64,000 nt of DNA from an uncultured Collinsella sp. (lineage in GTDB: Bacteria > Actinomycetota > Coriobacteriia > Coriobacteriales > Coriobacteriaceae), in contig UQIK01000007.1 in assembly GCA_900541125.1 (NCBI GenBank), positions 1 to 64,000 of the forward strand, read 5' to 3'. This document shows, piece by piece, positions 41,472-51,388 of the stretch. How positions within the stretch are numbered: the stretch's first letter is position 1; each line of letters begins with the position of its first letter. The notes beneath the pieces are model-generated. The model had not been told where the DNA came from. It was given only the letters and a program-made list of their open reading frames with translations, and did no database searches. Both the position numbers and the translations under genes were made by a program.

Positions 41472-41506
41472 ACCTGCCAAAACAAACCTGTCCCTTTTTG
41501 GTAGGT
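41472..41506. repeat. palindromic repeat, family A (single copy)
   Basis: A 35-nt imperfect palindrome starting ACCTGCC and ending GGTAGGT, with CCTGTCCCTTTTTGG inside, nearly identical to the pair at 18026-18127. It ends 2 nt before the rlmA stop codon region (41509). Confidence 0.82.
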
Positions 41507-41508
41507 TG

Positions 41509-42324
41509 TTAGCTGTGGCGGTACTCGGCGATGATGAAGTCGATATCGGTCTGGAGCGTGTCCAAGTTTGCCAAGCGCTCTTTGTCGGCAGGGCGCGTGC
41601 GGTAGTAGTACGGCGTCATCTGGAACACCGCCTCAATGTCGGCCTGCGTCTGGAGCGTAATATTCGCAGATACTCGCCGCGTTCCGACCAACTCGAGCTC
41701 GGTAGTCTTCGGCAGTTTCTCATCGTTAAGGTACGGCGTGTCGTAGAGCACCTCCTTGAGCCCAAACAGATGGCGTGCACCCGGCACGACGGTGTAGAGC
41801 GAGCCCTCGGGCGCCAGCACGCGGGCAAACTCGCGCTCGTTAAAGGGAGCAAAGAGCTCAGTCACCATATCGAAGGCGCCATCGGCCACGGGAATGTCCT
41901 TCATATTGGCCACGAAATAGGTCGCATCGCCGCGCTTGGCGGCCAGGCGCACCATCTCTTTGCCCAGGTCGAAACCGTAAGCATCCACGCCCGGCACCGC
42001 GCCCATGGCGCTGGTGTAGTAGCCCTCGCCACAGCAAATATCGAGCAACGTCATGGGGCCGTTCGTAGACGCGGCGCGCCCAGACACCTGCTTGCGCACC
42101 AGCTCAACCATCGCATCGCGCAACGGCGCATAGTAGCCACGGTTCAGAAAGTCACGACGGCTGCGTGCCTGCGACTTGGGATCGCCCATGGAGTCGCCGC
42201 TCTTGGACGAGCGCAGCAGATATAGATAGCCCTCGCGCGCACGGTCAAACCGGTGTCCGCCCGCGCATGCAGCACCGCGCTCGTCGTCCACCAACGGCTC
42301 ATGGCAAACGGGACACAACAACAT
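41509..42324 (-). CDS. rlmA: 23S rRNA (guanine-N1)-methyltransferase
   Basis: This 271-residue protein matches RlmA, which methylates G745 (RlmA-I) or G748 (RlmA-II, TlrB-like) of 23S rRNA. The N-terminal zinc site uses Cys4, Cys7, Cys20 and His24 (CPVCHEPL...CAGGHRFD), followed by AREGYLYLL and DFLNRGYYAPLRDAM as in E. coli RlmA. The SAM loop is LLDICCGEGYYTSAM. Which guanine is modified cannot be told here; TlrB-like enzymes give tylosin resistance. It is divergent to the MATE exporter gene. Confidence 0.9.
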   Translation of the reverse strand: MLLCPVCHEPLVDDERGAACAGGHRFDRAREGYLYLLRSSKSGDSMGDPKSQARSRRDFLNRGYYAPLRDAMVELVRKQVSGRAASTNGPMTLLDICCGEGYYTSAMGAVPGVDAYGFDLGKEMVRLAAKRGDATYFVANMKDIPVADGAFDMVTELFAPFNEREFARVLAPEGSLYTVVPGARHLFGLKEVLYDTPYLNDEKLPKTTELELVGTRRVSANITLQTQADIEAVFQMTPYYYRTRPADKERLANLDTLQTDIDFIIAEYRHS

Positions 42325-42380
42325 GGCAACTCCTTAGCGCGAACAACACAACGCCCACCATTGTCGCACGCCTTCCCCGC

Positions 42381-42441
42381 CTAGTCATTGGGGACGTTCT
42401 TGAATGACTAGTCGTTTAAGAACGCCCCCAACGACTAGTCG
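42381..42441. repeat. palindromic repeat, family C
   Basis: CTAGTCATTGGGGACGTTCT is followed by GACTAGTC and an inverted AAGAACGCCCCCAACGACTAGTC-type arm. The same units occur at 55678-55760. It lies in the divergent promoter gap between rlmA and the MATE gene. Confidence 0.82.
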
Positions 42442-42502
42442 ATTAGGAGTATCATCGTCTGCGCAAATAAGCACGATATAGCACGTTAGAGATTGAGAGC
42501 GT

Positions 42503-43885
42503 ATGGCTGATACTGTATCTAAGCACATTGACATGATCACCGGCTCGCTGTGGCGAAATATTCCCCTGTTCGCCTTCCCCGTGGCCGCCACGAGCATCTT
42601 GGAGCAGCTATCGAACCTCATCGCCACGGTCATCATCGGTAATTTCTCGGGCGACCAGGGAACCCTTGCCATGGCGGCGGTCGGCTCCAATGTTCCGCTT
42701 ACCAGTCTTATGCTCAACCTGTTTATTGGCATGTCGCTTGGCTCCAACGTGGTCATCGCCAACGCTATCGGCCGCAACGATCAGAACATGGTCAAACGCG
42801 CCGTCCATACCTCGATTTTAATGGCGCTCGTGGGCTTTGTCGTCATCGCACTGGGCGAGATCTTTGCCGAGCCCATGCTCGCCGCGCTCAACGTTCCCGC
42901 CGAAACCATGCCGCTCGCTTCGCTCTACCTGCGCGTCTTTTTGCTCAGCCTGCCCTCAATCTTGCTCTACAACTTTGAGGCCGCGATTTTCCGCTCCGTC
43001 GGCATCACCCGCATGCCGCTGCAGGCGCTTGCCGTGTCCACCGTCCTCAACATTGGCCTGGACCTCATCTTTGTCCCCGTACTCCACTGGGGCGTCGCAG
43101 GCGTCGCCATCGCCACCGCCATCGCCTACACCGTCAGCGCCGCCACGCTCTTTATCCGCCTGCTCAAGACCGACTCCGTCGTCCGCGTCACCCCACGCGA
43201 CCTGGCTATCGACCCCGTCGCCCTCAAGCGCATCGTCAAGATCGGTCTGCCCGCCGGCATCCAGAGCGCCGTCTTTGCCGTCGCCAACATCATCATCCAG
43301 TCTGCCATCAACAGCCTGGGCACCGAGGTCATGGCGGCATCGAGCGCCGCCATGAGCCTGGAGTACGTGTGCTACAACCTGCTCAACAGCTTTAGCCAGG
43401 CTTGCACTACCTTTGTGGGACAAAACCACGGTGCCCGCCAGATCGGCCGCTGCACTAAAACGCTCAAGGTCTGCCTGGTCGAAGGCGGTGTCGTTGCACT
43501 CACCACGATTATCGTTATTGTCGGCCTGGGGCGCGAGATCTTGTCGCTGTTCAACAGCGATCCCAACATCGTCTCGATCGGCTATATCCGCGTGTGTTCG
43601 ATCTTCCCGGCGTATGCCTTTAGCATGTTCTACGAAAACATGTCAGGCTACCTGCGCGGCTTTGGTATCTCGCTCACGCCCGCCCTCATCACCATGATCT
43701 GCGTCTGCGGCATCCGCTTCTATTGGGTATTCTGCGTGTTCCCGCACTTCCGCACCTTTGCGAACATTATGATGGTCTACCCCATCAGCCTGGGCACCAC
43801 GGCGTTCTTTATGGTCGTGGCGGTATTACTCTGCCACCCGGCACGCACCTATCGCGCCACCCAAGCCAAAGCGACAGCCCGCTAA
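42503..43885 (+). CDS. MATE-family efflux transporter
   Basis: This 460-residue antiporter has about 12 helices in two homologous halves. It opens ITGSLWRNIPLFAFPVAATSILEQLSNLIATVIIGNF, a typical MATE start, and has LPAGIQSAVFAVANIIIQSAINSLG at the second half. It exports cationic drugs or metabolites with Na+ or H+; the substrate is unknown. ATG 42503 has GAGAGC upstream. The family C palindrome lies 62 nt before the start. Confidence 0.9.
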   Translation: MADTVSKHIDMITGSLWRNIPLFAFPVAATSILEQLSNLIATVIIGNFSGDQGTLAMAAVGSNVPLTSLMLNLFIGMSLGSNVVIANAIGRNDQNMVKRAVHTSILMALVGFVVIALGEIFAEPMLAALNVPAETMPLASLYLRVFLLSLPSILLYNFEAAIFRSVGITRMPLQALAVSTVLNIGLDLIFVPVLHWGVAGVAIATAIAYTVSAATLFIRLLKTDSVVRVTPRDLAIDPVALKRIVKIGLPAGIQSAVFAVANIIIQSAINSLGTEVMAASSAAMSLEYVCYNLLNSFSQACTTFVGQNHGARQIGRCTKTLKVCLVEGGVVALTTIIVIVGLGREILSLFNSDPNIVSIGYIRVCSIFPAYAFSMFYENMSGYLRGFGISLTPALITMICVCGIRFYWVFCVFPHFRTFANIMMVYPISLGTTAFFMVVAVLLCHPARTYRATQAKATAR

Positions 43886-43912
43886 ACACCGCACTCAACA
43901 CCACGCCAGTCA

Positions 43913-44779
43913 TTAATTGACAATATGCGAGCTCATATAGTCGATAAAACGCCTCGTGGCGATAGGCATGGTATCCCAGCTACGCCAAGCTGCCACCACG
44001 TCGCGCGAGGGAGCATGCACGATGGGACGTACACGAATATCGGCCCGCATGCCCTCAACGGTACGACGATACAGCATACTCACGCCTAGGCCCTCCTCCA
44101 CCATCGCCATGATGGTGTAGTCGTCGGTTACCTCACTCGTCACGTGTGGCGACAGCCCATGCGCCGCGAATGCATCGAGCACCAGGCTCTGTTCGCCCTC
44201 ATCCAGCAGCACAAACGGCTCGGACGCCAGGTCGGCAAGTGTCACCTTTTCCTTTGCCGTCAGCGGATGCGCGGTCGGCAACAATGCCACCAACTCGTCG
44301 TGATAGACCACGCGCTTCTCGAGCCCAGCGGTAAACCCGCGCGCCGTAAAGCAAAAGTCAACCACGCCATCGTGCACCCATTGAGCGTTGCGCGTGTAAT
44401 CGCCCTGCTTGAGGGTAAAGCGTACGCCCGGGTGCAGCGCACCAAAGTCGCGGATCACACGCGGCAGCACGGTACGACTCACGTTGGTAAACGTCGCGAT
44501 ACGAATATCAGTCGAGGAGAGTCCCAGCAACTCCTGGCGCTTACCCTCGAGCTCGGCCTCAGCGGTCACAATCTGGCGCAGGAACGGCAGATATTGTTTA
44601 CCGTCGCGCGTAAGCGAAACGCCCTGCTTACCGCGCTCGATAAGCGTGGTACCCAGCTCGCGCTCGAGCGCTTTGACGGCCTGGCTCACCGCACTTTGCG
44701 TATAGCCCAGTTCGTCCGCCGCGCCCTTAAGACTGCCGCGATCGACCACCATACAAACAATCTGATACCGCGATGTCAT
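43913..44779 (-). CDS. LysR-family regulator (second LysR/EamA pair)
   Basis: This 288-residue LysR protein has an N-terminal HTH (VDRGSLKGAADELGYTQSAVSQAVKALERELG) and an effector domain (DIRIATFTNVSRTVLPRVIRDFG, VEEGLGVSMLYRR). It resembles the regulator at 5071-5928 in both domains (compare TFSSVATHVLPPVIARF and VEDGLGVSILP). ATG 44779 follows GGAGG. It is divergent to an EamA permease gene, with a possible LysR box between them. Confidence 0.9.
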   Translation of the reverse strand: MTSRYQIVCMVVDRGSLKGAADELGYTQSAVSQAVKALERELGTTLIERGKQGVSLTRDGKQYLPFLRQIVTAEAELEGKRQELLGLSSTDIRIATFTNVSRTVLPRVIRDFGALHPGVRFTLKQGDYTRNAQWVHDGVVDFCFTARGFTAGLEKRVVYHDELVALLPTAHPLTAKEKVTLADLASEPFVLLDEGEQSLVLDAFAAHGLSPHVTSEVTDDYTIMAMVEEGLGVSMLYRRTVEGMRADIRVRPIVHAPSRDVVAAWRSWDTMPIATRRFIDYMSSHIVN

Positions 44780-44838
44780 CGTGCCTCCACATCGATGTAG
44801 CCGTAAAACGTTTTGCCAGGGCTTTTTCTGCCAACATT

Positions 44839-44857
44839 AGTATTTCTTAATCATACT
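44839..44857. promoter_or_regulatory. candidate LysR box of the second LysR/EamA pair
   Basis: AGTAT-N9-ATACT lies in the 158-nt gap between the divergent genes, 81 nt before the EamA start. It differs in sequence from the palindrome at 6001-6017. Confidence 0.45.
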
Positions 44858-44937
44858 GAAGATACATTCGCTTTACTACATCCACATCTGGGAGCAGAAT
44901 CCTTTTTACGAAACCGTTCTGTAACAAAAGGAGTCCC

Positions 44938-45840
44938 ATGGATCGCAAAAAAGCAATCGCGCTCTCATTTTCCGTTCCCGTCGCATGGGGCTTTTCGTAT
45001 CCCCTCATGAAGATCGGCATGGACAGCATGAACGCCACGAGCATCGTCGCGCTACGCTGCATCATCGCCTTTGTGGCCTGCCTGTTGCTCTTCCACAAGC
45101 GCGCTTTCCGCATCAACCGCGACCTTATGGTCCGTGCCGCCATCATCGGCGCCATCATGGCAACCGAGCTCACCTGCATGTGCCTGGGCTCCAGCCTCAC
45201 CTCTGCCTCCACTGCCGGCTTTTTGCAGAGCCTGACGGTCGTGATCGTGCCGTTTGCCAACGCCGCCCTGCTGCGCCGCGTCCCCGAGCGCAAAGTGCTC
45301 GTCGGCACCGCCATCGTCACCTGCGGTATGTTGCTGCTCTCGGGCGCCGACTTCACTAGCCTGAACCCGGGCGCGCTCATCATGCTGCTCTCCGCCTTTG
45401 TCTACGCCGGACACATCATTGTCGCCAAGCGGTTTGTCGAAGAAGTCGATCCGCTGTCCCTGGGCGTTTGGCAGCTGGGCTTTGGCGGTTTGTTCTCGGG
45501 CGTCGCGGCATTCACCTTTGGCGGCTTCACGCTTCCCAGCACGCCCAGCGAAATCGTCGTTGTCGTCGCGCTCGCACTCATCTGCTCTGCCTACGGCTTT
45601 ATCACCCAGACGCTCGTGCAGCCCCACGTGCCCGCCGAGACCACCGGCTTTGCCTTCTCGCTCGAGCCGGTCTGCTCCGCTGTCTTCTCGTTCTTCCTGG
45701 TCGGCGAGGTTCTGAGCCCCATCGCCTTCTTTGGCGCTGCCCTCATCCTCACCGGCGTCATGGCGGCAACCGTGCAGCTCCCGCGCCTTCGCGCACATGG
45801 ACAGGCTCGCATGGCAGGAGCGCCCGAGCACGTCTCGTAG
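44938..45840 (+). CDS. EamA/DMT-family permease (second pair)
   Basis: This 300-residue ten-helix permease starts ALSFSVPVAWGFSYPLMKIGMDSM and has the repeat ends SLTSASTAGFLQSLTVVIVPFANAAL and SLEPVCSAVFSFFLVGEVLSPIAFFGAALI. It is an exporter of unknown small molecules. ATG 44938 follows AAAGGAG. The divergent LysR is the likely regulator. It is a different EamA subtype from the protein at 6047-6958, so the two pairs are unlikely to be a simple recent duplication. Confidence 0.88.
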   Translation: MDRKKAIALSFSVPVAWGFSYPLMKIGMDSMNATSIVALRCIIAFVACLLLFHKRAFRINRDLMVRAAIIGAIMATELTCMCLGSSLTSASTAGFLQSLTVVIVPFANAALLRRVPERKVLVGTAIVTCGMLLLSGADFTSLNPGALIMLLSAFVYAGHIIVAKRFVEEVDPLSLGVWQLGFGGLFSGVAAFTFGGFTLPSTPSEIVVVVALALICSAYGFITQTLVQPHVPAETTGFAFSLEPVCSAVFSFFLVGEVLSPIAFFGAALILTGVMAATVQLPRLRAHGQARMAGAPEHVS

Positions 45841-45928
45841 ACCCCGCTCTTCATACAGCCGTGGCATAAAGGCAACCGGTGCGCCTTTACAATAGATGCC
45901 AACAGAGCATCTGCCATAAAGGAGCCCC

Positions 45929-46654
45929 ATGGACACCGCAACCCGCGACCTCAACATAGCAACTTGGTTGGGCAATGCGCCGCAGCCGGTACGTGACACT
46001 ACGAACCAGCTGCTCGAGCGTATCGCCCTTTTGCGTGCCGAGCAGACTATCTACCCGGCACAAGACGACATCCTCAATGCCCTCGCCTACACGCCGGCCG
46101 ACCAGGTCAAGGTTGTCATCTTGGGTCAAGACCCCTATCACGGACCCAACCAGGCCATGGGGCTGTCGTTCTCGGTCCCCGCGACGCAAACCAAGTTGCC
46201 GCCGAGCCTGCGCAACATCTATAAGGAGCTCAAAGCCGATCTGGGTTGCCCCATTCCTTCCACAGGAGATCTAACTCCATGGGCACAGCAGGGCGTCCTG
46301 CTTCTCAACACCACGCTCACCGTGCGCGAGCATGCCGCCAACTCGCACGCCAAACTGGGCTGGAGTACCCTGACCGACTACGTTATCGAACGCTGCTGCC
46401 AGCTACCCCAGCCGGTAGTCTTTTTGGCATGGGGTCGCTTTGCCCAGCAGATGGTCGAAGGCAAGCTCGCCGCTACCGGTGCGGGCAAGGCAACCGGCAA
46501 GTTCTGCCTGGCCTCTACGCACCCCTCGCCGCTTTCGGCCAACCGTGCCACGGCAGAACTCCCCGCTTTTATGGGGTCGCGCCCCTTCTCCGCTGCCAAT
46601 CGGCTACTCGTACAGCACGGCTCGACCCCCGTCAACTGGACTTGCCTCGGCTAA
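45929..46654 (+). CDS. ung: uracil-DNA glycosylase, family 1
   Basis: Ung removes uracil from DNA to start base excision repair. The 241-residue protein has the water-activating motif GQDPYHGP (catalytic Asp), the uracil-specificity region LLNTTLTV and the DNA-intercalation loop HPSPLSANR. ATG 45929 has AAAGGAG upstream. It ends just before a strong terminator shared with the convergent SDR gene. Confidence 0.95.
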   Translation: MDTATRDLNIATWLGNAPQPVRDTTNQLLERIALLRAEQTIYPAQDDILNALAYTPADQVKVVILGQDPYHGPNQAMGLSFSVPATQTKLPPSLRNIYKELKADLGCPIPSTGDLTPWAQQGVLLLNTTLTVREHAANSHAKLGWSTLTDYVIERCCQLPQPVVFLAWGRFAQQMVEGKLAATGAGKATGKFCLASTHPSPLSANRATAELPAFMGSRPFSAANRLLVQHGSTPVNWTCLG

Positions 46655-46669
46655 AAATCGATACATCAA

Positions 46670-46703
46670 AAACGCGCCCGACGGCTTTCCGTCGGGCGCG
46701 TTT
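46670..46703. terminator. bidirectional terminator between ung and the SDR gene
   Basis: AAACGCGCCCGACGG and CCGTCGGGCGCGTTT form a perfect 15-bp stem with a 4-nt loop, one base short of the SDR stop. Confidence 0.9.
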
Positions 46704-46704
46704 C

Positions 46705-47385
46705 CTATTCGGGCCAAATAAATTGTGTGCGGCCGGCCTCGCCGCCATCGATCAGCAGACTCTGCCCGGTCATAAACCGGTTGGTCACGCCCACAAAGTA
46801 GATCCACTCGGCGATCTCTTGGGCGGTGGCCCAGCGCTTAAGCGGCGTGAGCTCCATAATCTGGTTCCACAGGTGTTCGTCTTCCATCACGCAACGGTTG
46901 AGCGGCGTGATAACGCCGCCCGGGTCCACACTGTTGGCGATGGCCTGCGGTGCCAGGCGGTTTGCAAGGTTCTTGGTGTAGGCGATAATGCCGCCCTTGC
47001 TGGCGGCATAGGCGGGAAACTCCGATCCCGTATGCCCGCTCGCCGACCCCACATTGACCACGGATTTAATAGCCGGCGCCGGCTTGGCGGCAAGCCCCTC
47101 CCCCACAAAGGCGTAACGCTCGGTCACGTTGATGGTGCCACACAGGTTGGCGGCGATGTCATCGGCCGAATCCTGCGTACCGGCAACGTTCACGATCACC
47201 TGGGGCTCAAGGTCGTCCGGAAACGCGTCCGGCTTGCGGACATCAACAATCAGATGGCGATAGCGCTCGTGTTCGATCGCCGCCGGCAGCAGATCAAAGC
47301 CCACGACCTCGTGGCCCTCATCCAAAAAGCGCTGCACGCACGCGGCTCCGATACCGCCCGAAGCGCCCGTGATCAAAACCCGCAT
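46705..47385 (-). CDS. short-chain dehydrogenase/reductase
   Basis: This 226-residue Rossmann enzyme has TGASGGIG (cofactor loop), NVAGT, a catalytic Ser in NVGSASG, YAASK (Tyr and Lys) and DPGGVITPLN. The residue after strand 2 is Asp (VVGFDLLP), which favours NAD over NADP. The substrate is unknown. ATG 47385 follows AAGGAG. It lies 9 nt downstream of the VUT transporter gene, so the two are probably one operon, perhaps by chance rather than function. Confidence 0.87.
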   Translation of the reverse strand: MRVLITGASGGIGAACVQRFLDEGHEVVGFDLLPAAIEHERYRHLIVDVRKPDAFPDDLEPQVIVNVAGTQDSADDIAANLCGTINVTERYAFVGEGLAAKPAPAIKSVVNVGSASGHTGSEFPAYAASKGGIIAYTKNLANRLAPQAIANSVDPGGVITPLNRCVMEDEHLWNQIMELTPLKRWATAQEIAEWIYFVGVTNRFMTGQSLLIDGGEAGRTQFIWPE

Positions 47386-47394
47386 ACCTGCTCC

Positions 47395-48117
47395 TTAGGC
47401 GGTCGCGTGGCGCTCGAGGTACTCGGAGCCCACATTCTCGCGCTCCCAGCCACGCACGACCTTGTAGCCCACGGGGCTCAGGAAGACCTCGCACAGCAGC
47501 TCGGCAACAGCGCCGGTCAGTGAGCACATAAGGACCTGCACCCAGGTCCAACCAAAGAACGTGTGGCTCACCACAATGGCAAAGACCAGGTTGTCAATAA
47601 ACTGGCCAACACCCGTAGACACATAGGAGCGGAAGGCGAAGCTCGCAAAATTATTCTTTTTGAGCATACGGCCGAGCGACTGGTTGAGCGTGGAATTAAC
47701 CACGGCAGAAACGAGCATTGCCAGCGAAGAGCCCAGCACCACGTACCAGGTGCCGCCAATGGTGGCGTTAAGGGCGCTGTTGACCTCGATCATGCCCGTG
47801 TCGTAGTAGGCGCCCCACATGCCGGGCGTGAGCGAGCATGCCCAAAAGCACAGACTCACGGCCAGATTGACCAGCAGCGCGAGGATAGAGATTTTGATGG
47901 ATGCCTTGGCGCCAAAGCGCTTACAAATCATGTCCTGGCACAAAAACGAAACCCAGCTCACCACAAAGCCGCAATCGAGTGCCAGATACGGCAGGCTGAT
48001 GAGCTCTTTGTTGGCCAGCAGGTTCATCATGATGACGCTCACGAAAAACAGCGAAACCGTTGCCGCGGGAATGCTCCGCAACAGGACCTTGTAGTCCTCC
48101 ATGACCTTCTTGATCAT
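47395..48117 (-). CDS. VUT-family transporter (YhhQ-like queuosine precursor uptake)
   Basis: This 240-residue membrane protein of the vitamin uptake (VUT, formerly ECF-like) family has about six helices, FVVSWVSFLCQDMICKRFG, and STGVGQFIDNLVFAIVVSHTFFG near the end, both typical of YhhQ, which imports queuosine precursors. ATG 48117 follows AAAGGAG. The leader folds at 48145-48173, which may be regulatory. It is first in an operon with the SDR gene. Confidence 0.8.
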   Translation of the reverse strand: MIKKVMEDYKVLLRSIPAATVSLFFVSVIMMNLLANKELISLPYLALDCGFVVSWVSFLCQDMICKRFGAKASIKISILALLVNLAVSLCFWACSLTPGMWGAYYDTGMIEVNSALNATIGGTWYVVLGSSLAMLVSAVVNSTLNQSLGRMLKKNNFASFAFRSYVSTGVGQFIDNLVFAIVVSHTFFGWTWVQVLMCSLTGAVAELLCEVFLSPVGYKVVRGWERENVGSEYLERHATA

Positions 48118-48144
48118 TATGTACTCCTTTGGTTTTAGGTTTAA

Positions 48145-48173
48145 CGAGCAGGATATCGGACCCGAACTGCTCG
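48145..48173 (-). promoter_or_regulatory. structured leader of the VUT transporter gene
   Basis: CGAGCAG and CTGCTCG form a 7-bp stem with inner GTTCGGGTCCGATATC. The downstream TTAAACCTAAAACCAAAGGAG-like tail runs into the ribosome site (given here in outline). Genes of this type often have preQ1 riboswitches. I cannot match a known preQ1 class, so this is a candidate only. A minus-strand TATTAT at about 48202 may be the -10 box. Confidence 0.35.
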
Positions 48174-48236
48174 GACGTCACGGTCTTGAGACGACGGTGG
48201 GTATAATAGCCGCTCACGCGGCATCAGGCAAGCAAA

Positions 48237-48268
48237 CGGCGCGGCAGCCCCGCAGGGCCACCGCGCCG
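48237..48268 (-). terminator. terminator of prfC
   Basis: CGGCGCGG and CCGCGCCG form a stem 6 nt after the prfC stop; the minus strand continues TTTGCTTG. Confidence 0.72.
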
Positions 48269-48273
48269 ATGCG

Positions 48274-49887
<1,614 letters not shown>

Positions 49888-50041
49888 GCGGATCCTTTCT
49901 TGCATTGAGTGCATTACGTCGTTGTAACCGCCCTATTGTAGCCGCGAAATCCCGCTGTAGGGCACCTATCAGGACAAATTCATCAGTAAGGGCCCGGGCA
50001 GCCGGCCCAATCCGAATTTGTCTCTTGCGTAACTGTGCATA

Positions 50042-50075
50042 GTGTATATATACTGTGCTTACCGGTTATATACAC
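50042..50075. promoter_or_regulatory. YtrA-type operator upstream of the GntR-ABC operon
   Basis: GTGTATATA (50042-50050) and TATATACAC (50067-50075) form a perfect 9-bp inverted repeat with a 16-nt spacer, 28 nt before the GntR start. The AT-rich arms may overlap the promoter. Confidence 0.65.
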
Positions 50076-50102
50076 GTGTAGCCCAACAGCTAAGGAGCCG
50101 CT

Positions 50103-50483
50103 GTGGACATCATCCTATCCAATTCGAGCGATAAGCCCATCTACGAACAGATATCCTCACAGGTCAAAGCTCAGATCCTTTCGGGCACGCTCGCTGCGGG
50201 AGCCAAACTCCCCAGCATCCGCGCACTCGCGAGCGACTTGGGTGTGAGCGTCATCACCACCAAGCGCGCCTACGCCGACCTGGAGCAACTCGGGTTTATC
50301 TGCACCGTGCAGGGCAAGGGCTGTTTTGTCGCCGAGGGCAACCAGGAGCTCTTGCGCGAAAACCAGCTCTGTCATATCGAAGAGCTGCTTGCACAGGCAG
50401 CAACGCAAGCCGAAGCCTTGGGCGTCACGCGCGACAAGCTGCACGAAATGCTCGACCTCGTAGCCCCCGAAACCATGCAGTAG
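50103..50483 (+). CDS. GntR-family repressor, YtrA type
   Basis: This 126-residue protein has an N-terminal winged helix (PIYEQISSQVKAQILSGTLAAGAKLPSIRALASDLGVSVITTKRAYADLEQLGFI) and only a short helical tail, the layout of YtrA regulators, which control adjacent ABC transporters and respond to envelope-targeting antibiotics or stress. GTG 50103 follows AAGGAG. It is first in a three-gene operon with the ABC ATPase and permease genes and probably binds the inverted repeat at 50042-50075. Confidence 0.9.
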   Translation: MDIILSNSSDKPIYEQISSQVKAQILSGTLAAGAKLPSIRALASDLGVSVITTKRAYADLEQLGFICTVQGKGCFVAEGNQELLRENQLCHIEELLAQAATQAEALGVTRDKLHEMLDLVAPETMQ

Positions 50484-50506
50484 CCATCTGCAAGAAAGGC
50501 TATACC

Positions 50507-51388
50507 ATGCAAAAGTTGCTAGAACTCAAAGGTGTATCGCGCCGCGTGAGCGACCGCTTTTCGCTGCGCGACGTCACGCTTGCCGTGGAGCCCGGCCAGA
50601 TCGTTGGCTTTGTGGGCGCAAATGGCGCCGGCAAGACAACGACCATTCGCGCCGCGCTTGGGCTTATAAAGCTCGATGCCGGCGAGGCGCATCTGCTTGG
50701 ACAGCGCTGCGACGCCAACGCGCCCGACGAGACGCAGCGCCACCTGCGCTCCCGCATCGGGCTTGTCCTGGACACATGTCCCTTCCCCTCCACGCTCAAG
50801 GTGGGCCAGGTCGAGAGGCTCGTAGGCCCGGCGTACCCCACGTGGAGCTGCGAAACGTTCGCCGGATTCATCGACCGATTTGGCCTCGATCCCAAGACAA
50901 AGGTCAAGGACCTCTCCCGCGGCATGGGCATGAAGCTGCAGCTCGCCTGTGCGCTCAGCCACAATGCCAAGCTGCTCGTTTTGGACGAAGCCACCGCAGG
51001 CCTTGATCCCATGGCGCGCGAGGAACTGCTCGACGAGTTGCTTGCCTTTGTCGCCGACGGCCAGCACAGCGTGCTGCTCTCGAGCCACATTACATCCGAC
51101 CTCGATCGCGCTGCCGACCGCGTCATCTGCATCGATAACGGCTCGATTGTGTTTGACCTGCCGCGCGAGGACATTACCGACCGCGCCGGCATCGCCCATT
51201 GCACTCAAGCGCAGGCCGCAGAGCTTATGGCTTGCGTCGAAGGCTCCCGTGCCGCCCACCACGCCTATAGCGTGGACGTGCTCGTGCCCAACCGTCGCGA
51301 TGTGCTCGAGGCCTTCCCCGAGATTCCCTGCGATCGGGCAACCATTGATGACTATCTTCGCCTCATGCTGAAAGGGGCTTCGAAATGA
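50507..51388 (+). CDS. ABC transporter ATP-binding protein
   Basis: This 293-residue ATPase has Walker A GANGAGKTT, signature LSRGMGMKLQLA, Walker B LLVLDEAT and an H-loop His in LLSSHI. The signature LSRGM differs from the canonical LSGGQ, as in YtrB-type ATPases. A C-terminal extension (about 220-293) is typical of exporters. It energises the permease encoded next. ATG 50507 has AAAGG upstream. It overlaps the permease gene by 4 nt (ATGA). Confidence 0.9.
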   Translation: MQKLLELKGVSRRVSDRFSLRDVTLAVEPGQIVGFVGANGAGKTTTIRAALGLIKLDAGEAHLLGQRCDANAPDETQRHLRSRIGLVLDTCPFPSTLKVGQVERLVGPAYPTWSCETFAGFIDRFGLDPKTKVKDLSRGMGMKLQLACALSHNAKLLVLDEATAGLDPMAREELLDELLAFVADGQHSVLLSSHITSDLDRAADRVICIDNGSIVFDLPREDITDRAGIAHCTQAQAAELMACVEGSRAAHHAYSVDVLVPNRRDVLEAFPEIPCDRATIDDYLRLMLKGASK

